The position numbers and the translations under genes are program-made. 64,000 nt of DNA from Phascolomyces articulosus. Lineage: Eukaryota; Mucoromycota; Mucoromycetes; Mucorales; Lichtheimiaceae. The DNA lies in assembly GCA_025677815.1 (NCBI GenBank), contig JAIXMP010000034.1, positions 1 through 64,000 of the forward strand. Direction: 5' to 3'. The first letter of the stretch is position 1, and every line of letters starts with the position of its first letter. Below the pieces are notes generated by a model that saw nothing but the letters and a program-made list of their open reading frames with translations, was not told the DNA's origin and made no database searches. Positions 58,567 through 64,000 of the stretch are shown piece after piece.

Positions 58567-61135
58567 AAAATAGGTAGAAAAAACACAAGTGAAATAGTAT
58601 GAAATAGGAGATGACTGTATTTCAAATTTCCTTGTCTTTTTATATGTTTTTTTTATCGAATCTATTGATATTTCCCTTACTTTTTTTTTAAAAAAAAATG
58701 GATTGATCGATTGGATAGCATAGGATAACAATGAAATAAAAGTCTATTCCAATACCTGCTTTTGATTGGAGTCACATACTTGCATCCTTTTTTTTTTTCT
58801 ATCAACATTTAAAATACTAAATATCCTGTGTGATGTATTTATAGCAGCTATACTTTGTTTGCCCGTCATGAATAATGGTGAATCCTACTTAGTTATATAT
58901 TATTATCCACTATGATGGATTATTAAAAATTATTAGGTCTATATGAGATAGTATGTAATGACATGTTAATACATAAATTCAAATGTATTCTCCAAAAAAA
59001 AAGGGGATTATCCATTTTAGCGACGTATACTCAACAACGAAATCATTGCCCAAGAATAATTTACCTGCAGTTCTTTCAATGACTTCACTTACAGAATTAT
59101 AATAATAACAATCAATTTTTATTTTAACTTTAGTATGCACCCTCTATGCACCTACGAACCAAATTTATTAAAAAGAGATGTCAACAAAAGGCGAATTTTT
59201 TTATTTGGATCAAATTATTGTCAAGAGAACAAATTATTTATTAAAATACTAACGATATATTACATACGCTACGTAAGCTGACAAAAATGGAACGTTGAAG
59301 GTAAAAAAGTAAGAACTAATATGTATCAAAACAATTATCAAGATGTGTATATCAAGACAACATGAAGTTGGAATGACAGTATACTTCTTGGAAAGTATAT
59401 TTTTCTCCATTACAGCCACTTGAACTACACATCCATTGTAAGTGACAAGATTATATATTATAAAACGTTCAAGGTTCCGTATCAAATGTTTGTTGTGTTA
59501 TAGTGTTTTTTTTTACGCCAACAACAGTGTCGTTATAATTGATCCCCCATCAATTATTGTTTTGTAAATCTCTATTTATTTACTAGATTGGGTAATTCTT
59601 TCTTCTTTCAAAAAAGAATAGTAAAAAATTTCCATGATGGAAATAATGTACATCCTATATACAAGAGGGAGTTGCCTTATTACCCAATGGAGAAAAAGAA
59701 CCAAACTAAACCATTTTTTTTGCTGCATGGTAATTGTCAATGTAACATGGACATAAATGAAAAAAAGATATTCCGCGCAAAAATCAAATCACGTTTGATG
59801 TCACACAAAATCGACCTAGTCTTGTTATGTAATGGATGGGGTGGGGGAAGATGAAATTGTTTTTTTTTTAATTGTGTCTTGGATAGCCACTTCATCTTTG
59901 TTATTATCCATAAAGCAAGTAAAAATAAATCTTGGATGTGTTCTTATGATTGATCTATATCATATCATGAGGTGAATCGGGGGGGGGGGACGTGCATAAC
60001 ACATATTATATTAGAGGAACCATGATCGATTTTTTTTTGTTACATATTTATTATAAAAATATGGGTATCGGCATAGTAAGTAATATATAATTATGTTATG
60101 ATGCTATTCAAAAAGTTGTGCTGCTTGGTCTATATAAAGAATAATAAAAGAAGATGAACAAACATAACACTACGGGAAAGAAACTTGTTAAAACAAATTT
60201 AAGTATTTGTGCTTGTTATGGTGGTACGTAGTAAAATATTTGTTTGGACCAATTTTATTAGAATTACCAGAATTGGCAATATTTGACAAGTTCCCTCTCT
60301 GTAGTGCAAACATTCAATATTTTAGTTGTCCAGAAAAACCATTCTTTCAATGAAGTAGCTGATTCTTGTTTTGAGGTTGATATCAGTATAAATAAGAAAA
60401 ATAAAACAATATGGTCAGGTACCATATATAGTACATAATAAAGACATTAACATGAACCACCACTGAAGAATTTATGTATGCATTGAAGATCTAAACTACA
60501 TAACATTATTGACTATGAACTCGATTCATCGTCTCCAGAACTTAAATCACAAAATAATGAAAAGTGGTCAACTATTTTTTTTCTGAAATTTGGGATAATA
60601 AAGACAAGTAATTTTAGGTTTTTTTCTTTCATCAAAAAATACAATACCCCCGACAACATAGGTTAAATCAGTTTTTTTTTTCTGATAAAATAAACCATGA
60701 TACGTATACCAAGATTATGGTTTCCACTCGTTATTGTTAAATGAAATCTTTTTTTTTATGCAGCTTCTTTCTTGTGATTTTGCATATGAAAGGTAGAAAA
60801 AGAAAGACCAATATATTATTCCATTCCTTAACATAGTAAAATATAATAAAATAGTAGCTATCATGTCATTGTCATTGTTCGTATACGCACAATAGATTGT
60901 AAATAGCATAAAGAGGTATTCTATTAAAATGAAATCATTCCTGATGAACTTGCAATTTTTCATGTATTCACCAGACTATTCGAGTTTATTGTTTCTTATG
61001 GTGCTAAAATTAAATTTAACATAGGAAAACAAAAGTATGGTCAATATCTTTTGTGTAACATAATTTATTATTATTTTTCTTTTCAGTTATTAATGAGTGT
61101 ATATATATATATTGTGGAAAATTAATCAAATCAAC
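58567..61135. other. Gene-poor AT-rich stretch
   Basis: About 2.6 kb without a convincing gene. It contains homopolymers and a G9-10 run near 59980. ORFs such as 59588-59854 have low-complexity translations and no domain. Confidence 0.5.
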
Positions 61136-62557
61136 ATGTCAGCCATGTTAAATGGTTTTCGTAATTCATGTATCGATAAATTGAACACTAGAAATGGCGC
61201 GCTAAGTCCATCAGAAATGCTATATCCATTGACTTCATTTATTATTTTGATGCAGACACATATTGTGATGTCCGAAACCATCTAATGCATTTGAATGATA
61301 CTACTCTGATTGAAATTGTGGAAGATCTTGGTCAAAACGAAATGTACAACGTGCTCAGCTCTGAAATAAAAGAGTTTTGTGATAAGCTTTGAAGAGGTAT
61401 ATAATTCTACATTTATACTGGTTATGGGTTATAACAATTGGATAATGACTGGTGTAATAGGCAATGCAAGGCAAGGATAATCAAACAATTGAAAAAATGT
61501 TGAAACTGAAGTATAGCAAGAATGGTGTCGAAAAAATTGGCATTAGAAGTCATTGAGAATATGTAAGAAGGGGACAATTTGACAATTTGAATTTTTGGGC
61601 AGTTTTGACATTTAACTTTAATAATCTTTATGTATATAGATACAAAATATCATACGATGGCATTGATATATTGAGGGTTGATGAAGATCGTTTTGGCGAC
61701 ATTGTGTTTGATGAAGTTATGCGTAGCAATCCTTATACAAGACGTGACGAGTAATACCTTTTGATTATATTATACTTTTGTTGTTTATTACATACATATG
61801 TGTTTATTTATTTATGATATTGATCATGACAATTGATTTAGGCAATTCATAAAACTGAGCAATACCTAGAAAGTTAGAGCAGATGCAACAATCTCTAGGC
61901 TGATCAAAGATGAAGGTTTACGAATGTTGGTTGTCAAGGTGAAATCCCAGTTAAAAACAAACAAAGGAGATGATTGGCAGTTGAGATGAAGATCATGCTA
62001 GATTCAATGGTGGAGAGACATGTTTATAATCCGGCTGTTTTTTGGAGTTTTGGCAGAAGGTGAGTATTCATGTGTATTAAGACTCTCACTTGATGCTAAT
62101 AAAATCTGGCCACAAATACGGGTTTTACTATGCGCAACATTCAAGATGGATCTTGAATACGATTGGATTTACAGATTTATCCATATGCGCACTTGTTACT
62201 TACCACGAGGAAAAAACGACATGAGTGTATTAAAAAGAACATTTTACGAGGATTATTCCAGTTGAAGGTCAGTGCTTTTTTTTTTTTTACAAAGTCTCAG
62301 CGGATCAATCACATATATCTAAATATTGTTACATCATAAAATAGAATCTTGTTGAACGATCGTTGAAAGTATTTAGATCTGAATGGGTGAAAGATGAACA
62401 ACACTCGCAAGAAAAAAAATGTATGGGATCAACATCATTATTACCCACAAGTACTTTTGATACAATTTGCAGACGAACAGAAATAAAAAGAGAAATCGAT
62501 GGTTCGAGTAGGAAGAAATTACTGTTTTGTCGCTGTGCGTATATAAATATTTGTTGA
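61136..62557 (+). pseudogene. Unidentified decayed gene
   Basis: Plus-strand pieces in changing frames look like former coding sequence: MSAMLNGFRNSCIDKLNTRN, then DVRNHLMHLNDTTLIEIVED after a +1 shift near 61240, DILRVDEDRFGDIVFDEV with a good donor after it near 61750, RADATISRLIKDEGLRML, and YEDYSS near 62260. A last piece, SLKVFRSEWVKDEQHSQ, follows. Several stops interrupt it. I do not recognise the family. Confidence 0.35.
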
Positions 62558-63220
62558 AGTCATTTTATAATTTGTTTTTAAATATAATAATTATAGTAAT
62601 ATATTCCTATCATGTATCATATTTGAAAAAAAAAGTTTCTGTAATTATTCTGTATTAAGCTTTGAGATGAAATGGTAACAAAATCGAATGTAATAATAAA
62701 AGAGACGGATAAGAATATAGTTGAGAATCTTTTTATTGTTCAAATTTGCTCATATTTATATGTTTTGTCTATCTAACGTAATGATGTTATTCACTAGATC
62801 ATTCTACTACTATGTTTCACTGACTTTAATTAAAAGACGATTGATATTCAATTATTCAAGTGTACGTATACTTGGTTCTAGATATTTCTTTATCTACGTA
62901 GCAATAGGTGTATTGTCCTGTTTAGTAAACATTCTTCATGAGATTAGTTTTTTTTTTTTTTGTTTTTTTGAAATAAATATATAATTATTGTTAGGGATGG
63001 TTAATAGTATGTTGAGCATCATTGAATATATAAAAATATATAATATACAATGTAATATCTGAATTAAAAATGATGATAATAATGATAAATGATAATATAT
63101 ATTAATACTTATGGACCTAATAATATGGACCACGAGAAGATTTGATCTTTTTGGAATTTCATCTCCTGAATCTCTTGAACATAATAATATCTACTAAAAA
63201 CCATCATTATGTTATAATCT
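62558..63220. other. AT-rich spacer
   Basis: No gene is supported. The ORF at 62721-62984 is hydrophobic low-complexity translation. Confidence 0.45.
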
Positions 63221-63800
63221 ATGGGTTGTGGTCGAGTCATCAATTACAAAAAGGAAGATTTCAAGGCTTTATTAAAGAAAGAATATCCAAAAGGTGTGGA
63301 TATTGTCTTTGAAAGTGTGGGTGGTTCTTTCTTTATCACTTGTTTGAATAGGTAAAGCATCCATAAAGAAGAAGGGGATCCACTTTTTTTAAAAAATATA
63401 AATAAATAAATAAAAAAGCATAGAGAAAACTCATGGACATTACCCTATTCCTTTTTTAGGTTGGGCCATCAAAGATCGTTTGATTGTATTCGGTAGCGTC
63501 TCCACTTATTCTGCAGAATCCGGCATGTCGGGTTATAAAGTAGACACATTGAAACTTTGGGTAAATCAAAAAGTGTGATAGGTTTCTTTGTCCCTGATTA
63601 TCTTCATTTATATGGTTCCCAATATGAAAAAACTGGTACAATCGAGTCAACAAAACGAACTAAAAATTCAAATGGATACTATGGGTTTAGATAAAGGTAT
63701 TGTAAGTGTAGTGGATGGTGTGGAGTATTTACATACTGGTCAAAATAATGGTAAAGTGCTTGTTCCTTTGGTTTCTATGATAAAGGGTTCTAAAATCTAA
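63221..63800 (+). pseudogene. Prostaglandin reductase 3-like zinc-type oxidoreductase, fragment
   Basis: Pieces match the NADPH-binding half of medium-chain dehydrogenases of the ZADH2/PTGR3 type: [35 protein letters not shown], then after an intron-like gap (about 63354-63461) IKDRLIVFGSVSTYSAESG, and VSVVDGVEYLHTGQNNGKV near the end. The N-terminal catalytic half is missing. Frame breaks occur near 63563 and 63628. It is a truncated relic. Confidence 0.75.
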
Positions 63801-64000
63801 AACACCCACACATACATAAAACACTACACAACTAGTATTATCTACTACATAAATAATAAATTTATATTTTGTAAAAAAAGTATTCATGCTTTTTCTCTCT
63901 CTTTTTTTCAGTGGTATAATAATTCTGTTATAATATACTCAATCAACTTTGTGTGTATGTGTATGTGTTCTTATATATACATGTTCTCGTTTTTTTTGTT

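Noticed and set aside
1..64000. CRISPR array or prokaryotic operon
   Set aside because: Repeats here are microsatellites, transposon ends and duplicated genes; introns and gene content show a fungal nuclear genome.

Overview
The window is nuclear DNA from a fungus, most likely an early-diverging Mucoromycota species (Mucorales-like). It is AT-rich and its genes carry many short GT-AG introns of about 60-250 nt. Housekeeping genes include a calcineurin A with a short N-terminus, a Sec65/SRP19, a mitochondrial MLRQ/NDUFA4 subunit and an EAF1/VID21 scaffold. All exon models were built by hand from splice signals and phase; no search was run.

Left part (1-25.4 kb) is a normal gene neighbourhood. 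It holds a Nop12/RBM34-type RNA-binding protein (5' end off-window), a bromodomain protein spliced in frame to a protein kinase (973 aa), SRP19/Sec65, a mitochondrial class III CoA-transferase (SUGCT-like), transketolase, calcineurin A, an EAF1/VID21-like HSA-SANT protein and an LtrA-family membrane protein with a frame problem in its first exon. A second ordinary island at 37-40.7 kb has NDUFA4, an EI24/RRT8-like membrane protein and a VC0807-like membrane protein.

The accessory part (28.2-58.1 kb) is the most interesting. Four copies (called A-D here) of a single-exon HET-domain gene, about 580 codons, lie on the minus strand as duplicated units of about 2.5-3 kb that include promoter and 3' flank. 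Copies A, C and D are open; copy B has a frameshift. The proteins are nearly identical overall but differ sharply in a few short patches, a pattern seen in recognition gene families. By 3' flank the units fall into two pairs, A/D and B/C.

Transposons invaded these units. A PIF/Harbinger element (nuclease plus Myb/SANT-like protein) sits at the same position upstream of copies A and C; B and D carry the uninterrupted site. The C-side element is bounded by TTA on both sides and by inverted repeats. It contains a 2.4 kb Helitron fragment inserted at A^T and a possible solo LTR. The A-side element contains a 392 bp tRNA-derived SINE with a perfect 14 bp target-site duplication.

The right end (58.1-64 kb) has a small predicted secreted protein with a possible Kex2 site, long stretches without genes, and two decayed genes (one unidentified, one a prostaglandin-reductase-3-like oxidoreductase).
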